This document shows positions 16,210 through 25,342 of a stretch of 64,000 nucleotides of DNA, piece by piece (positions within the stretch are counted from its first letter, which is position 1; each line of letters starts with the position of its first letter). Made by a program: the position numbers and the translations under genes. The stretch spans positions 4,518,501 to 4,582,500 of the forward strand of contig NZ_CP068983.1 in NCBI RefSeq assembly GCF_016801025.1, read 5' to 3'. Under the pieces are notes generated by a model. It ran no database searches. It was not told the DNA's origin and saw only the letters and a program-made list of their open reading frames with translations. This stretch comes from Paradevosia shaoguanensis. GTDB taxonomy: Bacteria; Pseudomonadota; Alphaproteobacteria; Rhizobiales; Devosiaceae.

Positions 16210-17166
16210 TCAGGTGGTTGAAAACTCGTCCAGCGCCATGACGACGCTCTCCGCCATGCCCGGATCGCGCGAATCGTGCCCTGCCCCACGAACGGGGATC
16301 AGCCGGCTGGCCGGCCAGTTGCGGTGGAGATTCCATGCGGTGACGATGGGGCCGGTCACGTCCAGCCGGCCGTGAATCAGCACCGCGGGGATTTCGGCGA
16401 TCCTGCCGATATTGTGCAGCAGCTCGTTCTCCTCGAGCCAGCCGCGATGGGACCAGTAATGGGTGACGAGGCGCGCGAAGGCGAGGCGGAAGCGCGGGTC
16501 GTCGTAGCGGGTACTGGGCTTGTGGTCCGGGTGGATATCCACGATCGCCATTTCCCAGTCGCACCAGTCCCGCGCGGCCTGTTCGTGGATCACGGGATCG
16601 GGGCTCATCAGCAACCGGGCATAGGCATCGACCAACGGCTCGTCGTCGATGGCCAGCGCCGCGTCACGAAACTGCTCCCAGGCTTCCGGGAAGAACGCAC
16701 CTACGCCGTTGGTGATCCAGTCGATCTCCCGGCTGGTCGTCGTCGCTATACTGAAGAGCACCATTTCAGTGACGCGCTCGGGGTGCCGCTCGGCATAGGC
16801 CAGCCCCAGCGTCGACCCCCATGAGGCGCCGAGGACGAGCCAGCGGTCGATGCCGAGATAGCGCCGGAGCGTCTCGGCGTCGCCTATGAGGTGCGGCAGC
16901 GTATTGGTGGAGAGATCGATCGACGGGTCGCTGGCATGCGGCGTGCTGCGACCGCAATTGCGCTGGTCGAAGAGAACCACGCGGTAACGCTCGGGGTTAA
17001 AATAGCGGCGCCAGCCCGGCGAGGCGCCCGAACCCGGTCCGCCATGAAACACCACTGCGGGCTTACCCAACGGATTTCCGACGACTTCCCAATAGACATG
17101 GTTCCCGTCGCCGACCTCGAGCATGCCGCTGTCGTAGGGCTGGATTTCCGGGTAGAGCGCGCTCAT
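16210..17166 (-). CDS. pip: Proline iminopeptidase
   Basis: The start ATG 17166 (MSALYPEIQPYDSG) is preceded by GAGG at the right distance; the frame extends 13 codons further without better signals. The 318-residue alpha/beta hydrolase carries the oxyanion block VFHGGPGSGASPG and FDQRNCGRSTPH. Its nucleophile elbow is GASWGSTLGLAYAE (Ser), followed by the Asp loop LIHGRLDVTGP and the final His in RGAGHDSRD. This is the standard peptidase S33 proline iminopeptidase set. It removes N-terminal proline from peptides in the cytoplasm. Confidence 0.92.
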   Translation of the reverse strand: MSALYPEIQPYDSGMLEVGDGNHVYWEVVGNPLGKPAVVFHGGPGSGASPGWRRYFNPERYRVVLFDQRNCGRSTPHASDPSIDLSTNTLPHLIGDAETLRRYLGIDRWLVLGASWGSTLGLAYAERHPERVTEMVLFSIATTTSREIDWITNGVGAFFPEAWEQFRDAALAIDDEPLVDAYARLLMSPDPVIHEQAARDWCDWEMAIVDIHPDHKPSTRYDDPRFRLAFARLVTHYWSHRGWLEENELLHNIGRIAEIPAVLIHGRLDVTGPIVTAWNLHRNWPASRLIPVRGAGHDSRDPGMAESVVMALDEFSTT

Positions 17167-17230
17167 GGCTTCGCCTCGTGGTGCGGGCGCGCCAGCTACT
17201 CGCAAAACCCGGTCACATGCAAGATCGCCA

Positions 17231-17262
17231 AAAAGAGGAGGCGCCCTCGGTGAGAGCGCCTC
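17231..17262 (-). terminator. Intrinsic terminator after the beta-propeller gene
   Basis: On the minus strand a GC-rich stem (GAGGCGC at 17256-17262 pairing with GCGCCTC at 17238-17244, with an inner CTC/GAG extension) is followed by CTCTTTTT. It lies just past the stop at 17271. Confidence 0.75.
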
Positions 17263-17270
17263 GCCCGTGA

Positions 17271-18188
17271 CTACTGCAGCTTGGCCGCGTAGGCGTAGAA
17301 CAGGCCAGGATCGGCGGCCTGCATGTCGGCAAAGCGCGCATCGAGAATCCAGAGCGTGTCGCCGACCTTGGTGACGGCGGTCGGGGTCTTGAAGCCATCC
17401 TGGACCTTGGTGATCGTGGCGTTGTCGCCCTCGATGGTCACGACATCGGCGCGCCCTGCTCCGTTCTGGGCGAGGTAGAGCTTGCCGTCATCGCCGAAAC
17501 GCATGCCGTCCGGCCCCTTGAGCGGCTCGGAGGTGGTGAGTTCGGTGATGGCCCCGGCGGCGCCATCGGCGCCGACATCGATGCGGAGCAGCTTGTTGGC
17601 GGTGACGCTATTCACGTAGAGCGCGCCATCCGGCCCGAAGGAGAGGCCGTCGATACCGGCAAGCTTGGCGTCCTTGACCCAGACCTCGAGCGCGCTGGCG
17701 CCCGGCTTGAGCAGCATCACGCTGCCATTGCTGGTGTCGGCGATATAGGCCGAGCCGTCGGCGGTGGTGGCGATGTCGTTGCAGAAGCTGCCCTTGTCGA
17801 GGGCATAGCTGCCCTTCTTCTCGGCCGTGGCGAGGTCATAGGCCACGACGTTGGCCGGCAGCGCATCGGCCTTGCCGCCAAAGGCGGCCGGGTCGGAATA
17901 GCAAACCCAGAGAGTCTTGGCGGCTTCATCGGCATAGACACCGAGCACCGAGCCCGGGCCTTCGGCAGGCTTATCGATGAGGAGTTCGGTCTTTTCGGCG
18001 CCCGGCGCGGCCTTGTAGACCTGACCGAGCGGCATGCTGCCTGCATAAAGCGTGCCGTCGGCGGTCGAGGTGATGCTTTCCGGGAAGACTTTCTGGTCGC
18101 CGATCTGCACCTTGTCGGCGGCAAAAGCGGCCGCCGGCGTCAGGATGGCGGCGGTAAAGGTATAAAGGGCAATGGTTTTTGCGGACAT
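17271..18188 (-). CDS. Secreted SMP-30/NHL-type beta-propeller protein
   Basis: The 305-residue protein has a Sec signal peptide ending AAAFAA. It is followed by repeated propeller blades such as TADGTLYAGSMPLGQVY, TADGSAYIADTSNGSV, FGPDGALYVNSVTANKLL and FGDDGKLYLAQNG. These are SMP-30/gluconolactonase-like or NHL-like repeats, so a periplasmic six-bladed propeller is expected. It may be a lactonase or a binding protein; the metal-binding residues cannot be assigned with confidence. A strong ribosome site (GAGGGGA) precedes ATG 18188, and a terminator follows the gene, so it is a single-gene unit. Confidence 0.8.
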   Translation of the reverse strand: MSAKTIALYTFTAAILTPAAAFAADKVQIGDQKVFPESITSTADGTLYAGSMPLGQVYKAAPGAEKTELLIDKPAEGPGSVLGVYADEAAKTLWVCYSDPAAFGGKADALPANVVAYDLATAEKKGSYALDKGSFCNDIATTADGSAYIADTSNGSVMLLKPGASALEVWVKDAKLAGIDGLSFGPDGALYVNSVTANKLLRIDVGADGAAGAITELTTSEPLKGPDGMRFGDDGKLYLAQNGAGRADVVTIEGDNATITKVQDGFKTPTAVTKVGDTLWILDARFADMQAADPGLFYAYAAKLQ

Positions 18189-18285
18189 GTGAATCCCCTC
18201 GCAAATTGGTCCGCGAGATCGTGCCAGCTTTCGTGATCACCCTTCCGGATATTTAGAATTGGGAATCCTGTGTCCGGCGCTGCCC

Positions 18286-18747
18286 TCAGTACTTCTCGTA
18301 GAACGCGTTGCCGCCCGCGACGAGCACGTAGTGCATGTTGTTGTAAGGGAAACTCAGCCCTGCCGTATGGAAGAACTGGGCGTTGCGCACGCCCGGGTGC
18401 CGCTCGCCCGCCATGACGCGATCGGCCATTTCGGCAACGAGCGTCACCGAGGCATCGCTCATGGGCCGGTTGAGCACGCCCTCGGCGAACTGGTTCTTCT
18501 GCCCCACTACCCCGCATATGGTCTTGGGGTATTGCGGCGAATTGAGCCGGTTCATGACGACGGTGCCCACTGCCAGCATGCCTTCGGCGCTGGAGCGGTT
18601 GGATTCGAAATACATTGCGCGCATCAGGCATTCGCGCGGATTGGTGGCGGTATAGCCCCAGCTGCCGAACATGGAGAACATGCTGCAGCCTGACAGAGCC
18701 GATGCCGCGATCATGGTTGCCGTAAGCGAAACGAGTTTCGGCCACAT
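18286..18747 (-). CDS. SleB-type cell wall hydrolase lipoprotein
   Basis: The start at ATG 18747 is chosen because AAGGGGAAG lies six to ten bases upstream. The 153-residue product begins with a hydrophobic stretch and lipobox LSGC, so it is a lipoprotein. The rest is a hydrolase-2 (SleB) domain with the catalytic Glu in MRAMYFESNR, then MLAVGTVVMNRLNSPQYP and a C-terminal FHTAGLSFPY. Family members cleave the glycan strands of peptidoglycan. It is at the small end of the family and is likely anchored in the inner leaflet of the outer membrane. Confidence 0.87.
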   Translation of the reverse strand: MWPKLVSLTATMIAASALSGCSMFSMFGSWGYTATNPRECLMRAMYFESNRSSAEGMLAVGTVVMNRLNSPQYPKTICGVVGQKNQFAEGVLNRPMSDASVTLVAEMADRVMAGERHPGVRNAQFFHTAGLSFPYNNMHYVLVAGGNAFYEKY

Positions 18748-18831
18748 GTCGGACTTCCCCTTGGGAGACGAGGGAAGCGGCAAATTAACCGGCTGCCGTT
18801 AACATCGGGTTCACCCTGAGGAGAAAAGCGG

Positions 18832-19641
18832 ATGACGCAAAAGCCGAAACAGGAAGCCGAGCAGGAAGTGGAGGCGACGGGTTTCGAGCTCTTCCGCGAC
18901 AAGCTGCGCCTGCTCTATCACGGCAGTTCGCCGGCGGCCGTGCGCTTCCAGTTCTCGGTCCTGATCGTGGACGTGGCGATCCTCGCCTTCTTCATCGCCT
19001 CCCCGCTGCTCTGGGATTCGCCGACCTATCTCTACGTCGATTACTCGATCGCCGCGCTGATGTTCGCCGATCTTGCGGCCCGGATGCTGGCTTCGACCGA
19101 TATCACGCGCTGGCTGCGCCAGCCGGCGAACTGGGTCGACATCTTTATCCTCGCGACGCTGCTGGTACCGGTGCTCGGCAATTTCGGTTTCCTGCGCGTG
19201 CTGCGCCTGTGGACGATCTCGCAGAGCCAGGTGATCTGGAAGCCGCTGCGCAAGCACGGGCTCATGCGCTACGAGGATGCCGGCAAGGCGGTGATCAACC
19301 TCGTCACCTTCCTTTTCGTGGTCGCCGGCTTCATCTTCACCTTCTTCTATGCGCCGGGCTCGGGCATAGATGGCTATCTCGATGCGCTTTATTTCACCGT
19401 GACGACGATCACGACCACCGGGTTCGGCGACATCACGCTTCCCGGCCCGCTCGGGCGCATCACCTCGATCATCGTCATGATCATCGGCATCTCGCTGTTC
19501 GTGCGGCTGGCCCAGCAGGTGTTCCGCCCCTTCAAGATCACCTTCCCCTGCCCGCAATGCGGCCTGCAACGCCATGAGCCCGACGCCGTGCATTGCAAGG
19601 CGTGCGGGCACATTCTCAAAATTCCGGATGAGGGTAATTAA
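18832..19641 (+). CDS. Potassium-channel-like ion channel with C-terminal zinc ribbon
   Basis: The 269-residue protein has four hydrophobic segments in the first 125 residues, then a pore unit: helix about 153-173, pore loop, and final helix about 208-225. The filter reads TTTGFGD (194-200), a TVGYG variant seen in many bacterial channels. The voltage-sensor-like part has few arginines (FLRVLRLW), so strong voltage gating is doubtful. The C-terminus carries Cys240, Cys243, Cys255 and Cys258, a rubredoxin-like zinc ribbon. Its role may be structural or redox/metal sensing (inference). The gene stands alone and ends about 90 bases before a palindromic repeat. Confidence 0.85.
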   Translation: MTQKPKQEAEQEVEATGFELFRDKLRLLYHGSSPAAVRFQFSVLIVDVAILAFFIASPLLWDSPTYLYVDYSIAALMFADLAARMLASTDITRWLRQPANWVDIFILATLLVPVLGNFGFLRVLRLWTISQSQVIWKPLRKHGLMRYEDAGKAVINLVTFLFVVAGFIFTFFYAPGSGIDGYLDALYFTVTTITTTGFGDITLPGPLGRITSIIVMIIGISLFVRLAQQVFRPFKITFPCPQCGLQRHEPDAVHCKACGHILKIPDEGN

Positions 19642-19733
19642 GGCGGGTGTGGAGAGGGCTTAGGCCGAGGGAGCTATCGATGCTTAGTTCGGCACGATAC
19701 ACCCCACTTCGCACTTTCCTGACCACCGCATTT

Positions 19734-19843
19734 CCCCCACCACGGAACTTCCCCGGCGAAAGCCGGGCTCATTGCACCGTCCCGCACGAGTGGAGAAATC
19801 CATAGGCCCCGGTTCTACGGCCGGGGAAGTTCCGTGGTGGGGG
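19734..19843. repeat. Dispersed palindromic element, copy 1 (perfect 23-bp terminal inverted repeat)
   Basis: The 110-base element is bounded by perfect 23-base inverted repeats at 19734-19756 and 19821-19843, beginning CCCCCACCACGG. Each end also folds locally: CCCGGC-GAAA-GCCGGG (19752-19767) and CCCCGG-N8-CCGGGG (19807-19826). Its reverse complement aligns through the whole length with the element at 58610-58715. It lies between the convergent ends of the ion channel and the DEAD-box helicase genes. It carries no coding capacity. It resembles a REP doublet or a very small MITE. Confidence 0.85.
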
Positions 19844-19920
19844 AGGCATCGTGGTGGGGAAGCGTGGTGGGGATGTCGAGAAAACGAGAGTTCAGCAGGA
19901 TGCTTCCCGCATCCAGCTCC

Positions 19921-21843
19921 CTACTCCTCCCCACCCTTCTTGCGGCGCGGCTTGAACGTCTGCTCGCCAACGTCGCGGTTGGCAGCGGCGGCAGCGCGGG
20001 CTTTCTTCGCCTTGAAGTCGGGCTTGCCCTTGTCCTTGTTGAACGGCTTCGCCTTGGCCTTCGGCTTGCGCTTGGCATCGACCGGCGGCGGCAATTCGTC
20101 CACTGAAGGGGCAGTATCGGTCATAGGATCGAACGAGGCGCCGCGGGCCTTGTTGGCGCGGTCCTTCCACGGCTTGTCGCCGCGGCCCATCTTGCGCGGA
20201 GCCGGCGCCTGCGGGGCGCCATCGAGCACCGTGATCTCGACATTGCGTTCGCCGGTGCCGTGCGCCTCGAGGTGACCGATGAAGTCATCGGCCATGTCGG
20301 CGGCGATCTCGAAATGGGTCTCGCGGTCGAGGATACGGATCGAGCCAACGGCGGATTTCTGCACGCCACCGGCCTTGCAGATCATCGGCAGCAGCCAGCG
20401 CGGATCGGCCTTCTGCTTGCGGCCCAGCGACAGCGAGAACCAGGTGCCGCCCGAAACGCGCTCGCCCGGCTTGCCGGCACGCTCGGGGCGTTCAGTCCGT
20501 TCGGCGCGCTTGCCCGGCGCAGACGGCGGCGGCAGGTCTTCAATCTCTTCGGGCACTGGACGCGCCGCGAGCTGGATACGGAGATAAGCGGCTGCCACCT
20601 GCTCGGGCGTGTAGCGCGCCAGAAGCTCGGTCGCGAAGCCGTTGAGGTCTTCATCCAACGGCTCGGTGAGCGAGGTGTCGTCGAGAATGGCCTGGCGATA
20701 GCGCGCCTCGATCTGCGCGCTGGTCGGGGCCGGCATATAGGAGGCCTCGACGCGCGCCAGCTTGAGCACGCGCTGCACGGCACCGCGACGATGCTGCGGC
20801 ACGACGAGCACGCAGGTGCCCTTGCGGCCGGCGCGGCCGGTACGGCCCGAGCGGTGAAGCAGCGTATCCGGATTGCCGGGAATGTCGGCGTGGATGACGA
20901 GGTCGAGATTGGGGATGTCGATGCCGCGCGCCGCCACGTCGGTGGCCACGCAGACTCGGGCACGGCCGTCGCGCATCGATTGCAGCGCGTTGGTGCGCTC
21001 GGCCTGGGTCAGTTCGCCCGATAGCGCCACCACGGCGAAGCCGCGATTGAGCAGCCGCGCCGCGAGGTGTTTTACGCTTTCGCGGGTGTGGCAGAAGATG
21101 ATGGCGTTCGGCGCATCATAATAGAGCAGCGTATTGATGATCGCGTTTTCGCGGTCCGGCGCCGGCACGGTGAGCAGCTTGTAGTCGATATCGACGTGCT
21201 GGGACGCCGCGCCCGCCACACTCAGCCGCAGCGCATCGCGCTGATAGGTTGCGGCGAGCTGGGCGATGGCCTTGGGTACGGTGGCCGAGAACATCAAGGT
21301 ACGCCGCTCTTCGGGCGCAGCGGCAAGGATGAATTCCAGATCCTCACGGAAACCGAGGTCGAGCATTTCGTCGGCTTCATCGAGCACCACGGCGCGCAGC
21401 TCGGAAATATCCAGCGCCCCCTTGGTGATGTGGTCGCGTAGGCGACCCGGCGTGCCGACGACGATATGGGCGCCGTGCGCCAGTGCGCGGCGCTCGGTGC
21501 GGATGTCCATGCCGCCGACATTGGAGACGATGCGCGCGCCCGCATCGGCATAGAGCCAGGCCAGTTCGCGCTGCACCTGCAAGGCGAGTTCGCGCGTCGG
21601 CGCGATGACCAGCGCCATCGGCTTGCCCGCCTGCCCCAGATGGTCGCCGCCTTCGAGCAGCGTGGGGGCGATGGCCATGCCGAAGGCCACGGTCTTGCCG
21701 GAGCCGGTTTGTGCGGAAACCAGAAGGTCCGCGCCTTCCGTCTCGGGCGCCAGCACGGCGAGCTGCACAGGCGTCAGCGTTTCATAGCCGCGGGCGGTCA
21801 AGGCGCCGGCCAGCGCCGGAGCAATGGAAGAAGGAAGGGTCAC
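19921..21843 (-). CDS. DEAD-box RNA helicase with DbpA-type RNA-binding domain
   Basis: The 640-residue protein starts at GTG 21843. It has, in order, the Q motif region (GYETLTPVQLAVL), motif I AQTGSGKT, motif II DEAD, motif III SAT and motif VI HRSGRTGRAGRKG. The DbpA/CsdA-like RNA-binding domain (GTWFSLSLGRKQKADPRWLL) follows at roughly 460-540, and a Lys/Ala/Arg-rich tail ends the protein. These proteins remodel RNA in ribosome assembly or cold adaptation. A DeaD/DbpA-like role is likely. The basic tail is low complexity and probably disordered. A terminator separates it from ndk upstream. Confidence 0.92.
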   Translation of the reverse strand: MTLPSSIAPALAGALTARGYETLTPVQLAVLAPETEGADLLVSAQTGSGKTVAFGMAIAPTLLEGGDHLGQAGKPMALVIAPTRELALQVQRELAWLYADAGARIVSNVGGMDIRTERRALAHGAHIVVGTPGRLRDHITKGALDISELRAVVLDEADEMLDLGFREDLEFILAAAPEERRTLMFSATVPKAIAQLAATYQRDALRLSVAGAASQHVDIDYKLLTVPAPDRENAIINTLLYYDAPNAIIFCHTRESVKHLAARLLNRGFAVVALSGELTQAERTNALQSMRDGRARVCVATDVAARGIDIPNLDLVIHADIPGNPDTLLHRSGRTGRAGRKGTCVLVVPQHRRGAVQRVLKLARVEASYMPAPTSAQIEARYRQAILDDTSLTEPLDEDLNGFATELLARYTPEQVAAAYLRIQLAARPVPEEIEDLPPPSAPGKRAERTERPERAGKPGERVSGGTWFSLSLGRKQKADPRWLLPMICKAGGVQKSAVGSIRILDRETHFEIAADMADDFIGHLEAHGTGERNVEITVLDGAPQAPAPRKMGRGDKPWKDRANKARGASFDPMTDTAPSVDELPPPVDAKRKPKAKAKPFNKDKGKPDFKAKKARAAAAANRDVGEQTFKPRRKKGGEE

Positions 21844-21898
21844 GAGAGGTCTTTCAAATGAGGACGCCGGATTGCGCCCACTATGCGCATATAGGCAA

Positions 21899-21925
21899 AC
21901 TAAAAGGCCGCCCGAAGGCGGCCTT
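21899..21925 (-). terminator. Intrinsic terminator of ndk
   Basis: On the minus strand AAGGCCGCC (21917-21925) pairs with GGCGGCCTT (21904-21912) around a TTCG tetraloop, followed by TTTAG. It lies about 27 bases past the ndk stop. Confidence 0.88.
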
Positions 21926-21951
21926 CCGCAAATTCGTGCACCGGCTGGATA

Positions 21952-22374
21952 TTAGCCGACGATCTCGAGATCGGAGAAGAAGAACTTGATTTCCTGGGCA
22001 GCGGTCTCGGGAGCATCCGAACCGTGAACCGAGTTTTCGCCGATCGAGAGAGCGAATTCCTTGCGGATGGTGCCCTCGGCAGCGTTGGCCGGGTTGGTAG
22101 CGCCCATGACTTCGCGGTTCTTGAGGATGGCGCCTTCGCCTTCCAGGACCTGCACGACCACCGGCTCGGCGCTCATCTGGGCGACGAGTTCACCGTAGAA
22201 CGGGCGCTCCTTGTGGACGGCGTAGAAAGCGCCGGCCTGAGCGGGAGAGAGGTGGATGCGCTTGGAAGCGACGACGCGCAGGCCGGCGTCCTCGAACTTG
22301 GCGACGATCTTGCCAGTGAGGTTACGGCGGGTCGCGTCGGGCTTGATGATCGAAAGGGTGCGCTCGAGAGCCAT
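21952..22374 (-). CDS. ndk: Nucleoside diphosphate kinase
   Basis: The 140-residue protein has the canonical length. It shows [18 protein letters not shown] at the N-terminus and the active site ENSVHGSD with phospho-accepting His117. It transfers the gamma phosphate between nucleoside triphosphates and diphosphates in the cytoplasm and usually forms a tetramer or hexamer. It is a single-gene unit with its own terminator. Confidence 0.97.
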   Translation of the reverse strand: MALERTLSIIKPDATRRNLTGKIVAKFEDAGLRVVASKRIHLSPAQAGAFYAVHKERPFYGELVAQMSAEPVVVQVLEGEGAILKNREVMGATNPANAAEGTIRKEFALSIGENSVHGSDAPETAAQEIKFFFSDLEIVG

Positions 22375-22494
22375 TGCTTGGTCCTTGACGAGATTTTTTG
22401 GAAAAGGTGGCGCCTTTTAGCGTCACGTCGTGACGGGCGCAAGACGCGCAACGCAGTGCAGCCATGCTTGCGCGCACATCGTTACCGACGAAAA

Positions 22495-23289
22495 TCAACC
22501 GGCCTTGGTGCTGAGGAAGACGCCCGTTTCCTTCTCGGACTCCAAAATCCCGCCGCCAGCCGCGAAGGCCGCGTCGATCCGCCCCCGAAACGCCTGCAGC
22601 GCAGCGTCGTCCGCCCCATCGCCCGGCGGATATGACGTCAGGGCCAGAAACACGTCCTCGGGTTCGGTTATCCGCAGGCGCGACGGATAGCGCTCCAGCC
22701 GAACATTGCCGAACTGCGCTCCGAGCAGGTCCTGCGCCTCCTCAAAACCGAACGCCAGACCCGCCGGATCAAATTCCGAGCTGCCGAATACGGTCGTCAG
22801 CGCATAGAGCTCCCGCATGTTCAACTTGCCATTCGTGGTCACGGCAAGCGTCCCGCCCGGGCGAAGCACACGAAACATCTCGGCGATCGCGCGGCTCGGG
22901 TCGGGGACGTGGTAGAGCATGTGCATCGCCAGGACGACATCGAAGCTGCCATCGGCAAACGGCATCGCCGAGGCATCGGCCTGCCGCGCGGTGAAGCTGG
23001 CGAGCGGCAAATCCTTGCACCGCTCCTCTGCCTCGCGAACCATCCCGTCCGAGGCGTCGGCCAGCGTCAGATGCAGGCCGGCCGGCATATCCGGCACGAC
23101 GTCCTGCCAGAACCAACCCGGCCCGCACCCGATATCGAGCACGTGGTCGCCCGGTTTCAGCGGCAAATGCTTTGCCACCCACTGAAACCAGCCCATCTCG
23201 GCGATCGTGTACTTGCCGTTCAGCCGCGCCCGCGCCGCCAGCTTCTCGCTGTTGGCGTATTGCCTGCCCGTCTCGCTGATCGATCCCAT
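22495..23289 (-). CDS. Class I SAM-dependent methyltransferase
   Basis: The 264-residue protein has motif I HVLDIGCGPG, the acidic post-I end TLADASDGM, motif II region GSFDVVLAMHMLYHVPD and motif III VLRPGGTLAVTTNG. This is the UbiE/COQ5-like Methyltransf_11 fold. A GGGGAGC ribosome site precedes ATG 23289. The substrate cannot be told. It is divergent from the ABC-F gene, with 130 bases between them. Confidence 0.87.
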   Translation of the reverse strand: MGSISETGRQYANSEKLAARARLNGKYTIAEMGWFQWVAKHLPLKPGDHVLDIGCGPGWFWQDVVPDMPAGLHLTLADASDGMVREAEERCKDLPLASFTARQADASAMPFADGSFDVVLAMHMLYHVPDPSRAIAEMFRVLRPGGTLAVTTNGKLNMRELYALTTVFGSSEFDPAGLAFGFEEAQDLLGAQFGNVRLERYPSRLRITEPEDVFLALTSYPPGDGADDAALQAFRGRIDAAFAAGGGILESEKETGVFLSTKAG

Positions 23290-23419
23290 GAGCGCTCCCC
23301 CCTGCCCCGATACGACAAGGCATGGCCAGCCATGTCAATCCGTGCGGGCCGTCCTGCGGTCGCTGCGGTTGCCAATCCAGCCCTGAGCCCTTATCTCACG
23401 GCGTCCGAAGGATTACCCT

Positions 23420-25309
23420 ATGCTTACGATCTCAAATCTCACCTACCGCATCCAAGGCCGCGTGCTGTTCGACGACGCCTCCGTTGTCCTGCCCACGGGG
23501 TCCAAGACCGGTTTCGTGGGTAAGAACGGGTCGGGCAAGACGACGTTGTTCCAGCTCATCCAGGGGCAGATCAGCCCGGATGCCGGTATCGTCGAAGTCC
23601 TGAAGAAGGCACGCATCGGCGGCGTCGCGCAGGAAGCGCCGGCGACGAGCCTTTCCGTGCTTGAAACCGTCATGGCCGCCGATGTCGAGCGCGCGTCGCT
23701 CCTCAAGGAAGCCGAGACGGCACACGATGCCCATCGCATCGCCGAGATCCACACGCGGCTCGCCGACATCGACGCGCACACCGCCGAAGGCCGCGCTTCG
23801 ACGATCCTCAAGGGCCTGGGCTTCGAATATGACCGCCAGCATGCCCCTACGTCAGAGCTCTCGGGCGGCTGGCGCATGCGCGTGGCACTGGCCGGCGTGC
23901 TCTTCAGCCAGCCCGACCTGCTGCTCCTCGACGAGCCGACCAACTATCTCGATATCGAAGGTACGCTCTGGCTGGAAAAGTACCTGGCGACCTATCCCTA
24001 TACCGTCTTCATGATCAGCCACGACCGTGACCTGCTCAACAAGGCGGTAAACTCGATCATCCATCTCGAACACGGCAAGCTGACCTTCTACAAAGGCAAT
24101 TACGACACGTTCGAGACCACCCGCCGCATGCAGATGGAGCTCCACAACAAGTCGCGCGAGAAGACCCTCGCCCAGATCGCGCACCTGCAGAGCTTCGTGG
24201 ATCGCTTCAAGGCCAAGGCTACCAAGGCCAAGCAGGCCCAGGCGCGCGTCAAGATGATCGCCAAGCTCAAGCCGCCTGCGGCGATGTTCGACGAGCACTC
24301 CTCGCCCTTCAGCTTCGAGAACCCGAAAAAGATCCCGGCCTCGCCGATGATCACGTTCGATGACGTCTCGGTGGGCTACGGCGACAGGGTCGTGCTCAAA
24401 CGCATCACCAACCGTATCGACCCCGAGGATCGCATCGCGCTCATCGGCGTCAACGGCAACGGCAAGTCGACCTTCGCCAAGCTCCTGGCCGGCGATCTCA
24501 AGCCGATGGGCGGCGAGATGCGCAAGAGCAAGGGGCTGGAAATCGCCTATTTCGCCCAGCACCAGATGGACAAGCTGCGCCCCAACGAGACGCCGCTCGA
24601 GCACGTCACCTCGCTCATGCCCTATGACAGCGAAGCCAAGCGCCGCAGCCGCGTGGCGCAGATGGGCCTCTCGACCAGCCGCATGGATACGCTGGTGAAG
24701 AACCTCTCGGGTGGCGAGCGTGCTCGCCTGCTCATGGGCCTCATCACATTCGGCGGCCCGGGCATGCTCATCCTCGACGAGCCGACCAACCACCTCGACA
24801 TCGACAGCCGCGACGCGCTGGTGCAGGCGCTCAACGATTATGAAGGCGCCGTGCTCATCATCAGCCACGACCGCCATCTGGTCGAGGCAACGGTGGACAA
24901 GCTCTGGATCGCCGAGGGCGGCACGATCCACGAATTCGCCGACGACCTCGACGGCTACCAGCGCATGCTGACCGGCGGCGCCAGCAAGAGCAGTTCGGGC
25001 AACGGCGCCGCGCAGCCGCTTTCGCGGGACGACCGCAAGAAGGAGAAGCAGGAGGCCGCCGCCCGGCGCGCCGCCATCGCTCCGCTGCGCAAGGCCGTGC
25101 AGGATACCGAGACCAGGCTCGGTCGCCTGCGCACCGAACTGGAAAAGACCGATCAGCTCCTTGCCGACCCCAAGATCGCGACGGGCGACAAGGACAGGGT
25201 CATCGCCCTTTCCAAGGACAAGGCGCGTTTCCAGGCGGAAATCGATGCGGCCGAGGAGCACTGGCTTGAGATCAGCGCCGAACTCGAACAAGCTCAGGCG
25301 CAGGGCTAG
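23420..25309 (+). CDS. ABC-F family ATPase (Uup/YheS-like)
   Basis: The 629-residue protein has two ABC domains and no membrane segments. Domain 1 has Walker A GKNGSGKTT, signature LSGGWRMRVALA and Walker B LLLLDEPTNYLDI. Domain 2 has GVNGNGKST, LSGGERARLLMG and LILDEPTNHLDI. An arginine/lysine-rich linker lies between them, and a C-terminal coiled coil (about 540-627) is of the Uup type. ABC-F proteins bind the ribosomal E site and resolve stalled translation or aid assembly. A specific resistance role is not indicated. Confidence 0.93.
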   Translation: MLTISNLTYRIQGRVLFDDASVVLPTGSKTGFVGKNGSGKTTLFQLIQGQISPDAGIVEVLKKARIGGVAQEAPATSLSVLETVMAADVERASLLKEAETAHDAHRIAEIHTRLADIDAHTAEGRASTILKGLGFEYDRQHAPTSELSGGWRMRVALAGVLFSQPDLLLLDEPTNYLDIEGTLWLEKYLATYPYTVFMISHDRDLLNKAVNSIIHLEHGKLTFYKGNYDTFETTRRMQMELHNKSREKTLAQIAHLQSFVDRFKAKATKAKQAQARVKMIAKLKPPAAMFDEHSSPFSFENPKKIPASPMITFDDVSVGYGDRVVLKRITNRIDPEDRIALIGVNGNGKSTFAKLLAGDLKPMGGEMRKSKGLEIAYFAQHQMDKLRPNETPLEHVTSLMPYDSEAKRRSRVAQMGLSTSRMDTLVKNLSGGERARLLMGLITFGGPGMLILDEPTNHLDIDSRDALVQALNDYEGAVLIISHDRHLVEATVDKLWIAEGGTIHEFADDLDGYQRMLTGGASKSSSGNGAAQPLSRDDRKKEKQEAAARRAAIAPLRKAVQDTETRLGRLRTELEKTDQLLADPKIATGDKDRVIALSKDKARFQAEIDAAEEHWLEISAELEQAQAQG

Positions 25310-25342
25310 CGGTTCTTCGCCAGGGCCCGTTCGGAGATGGAC

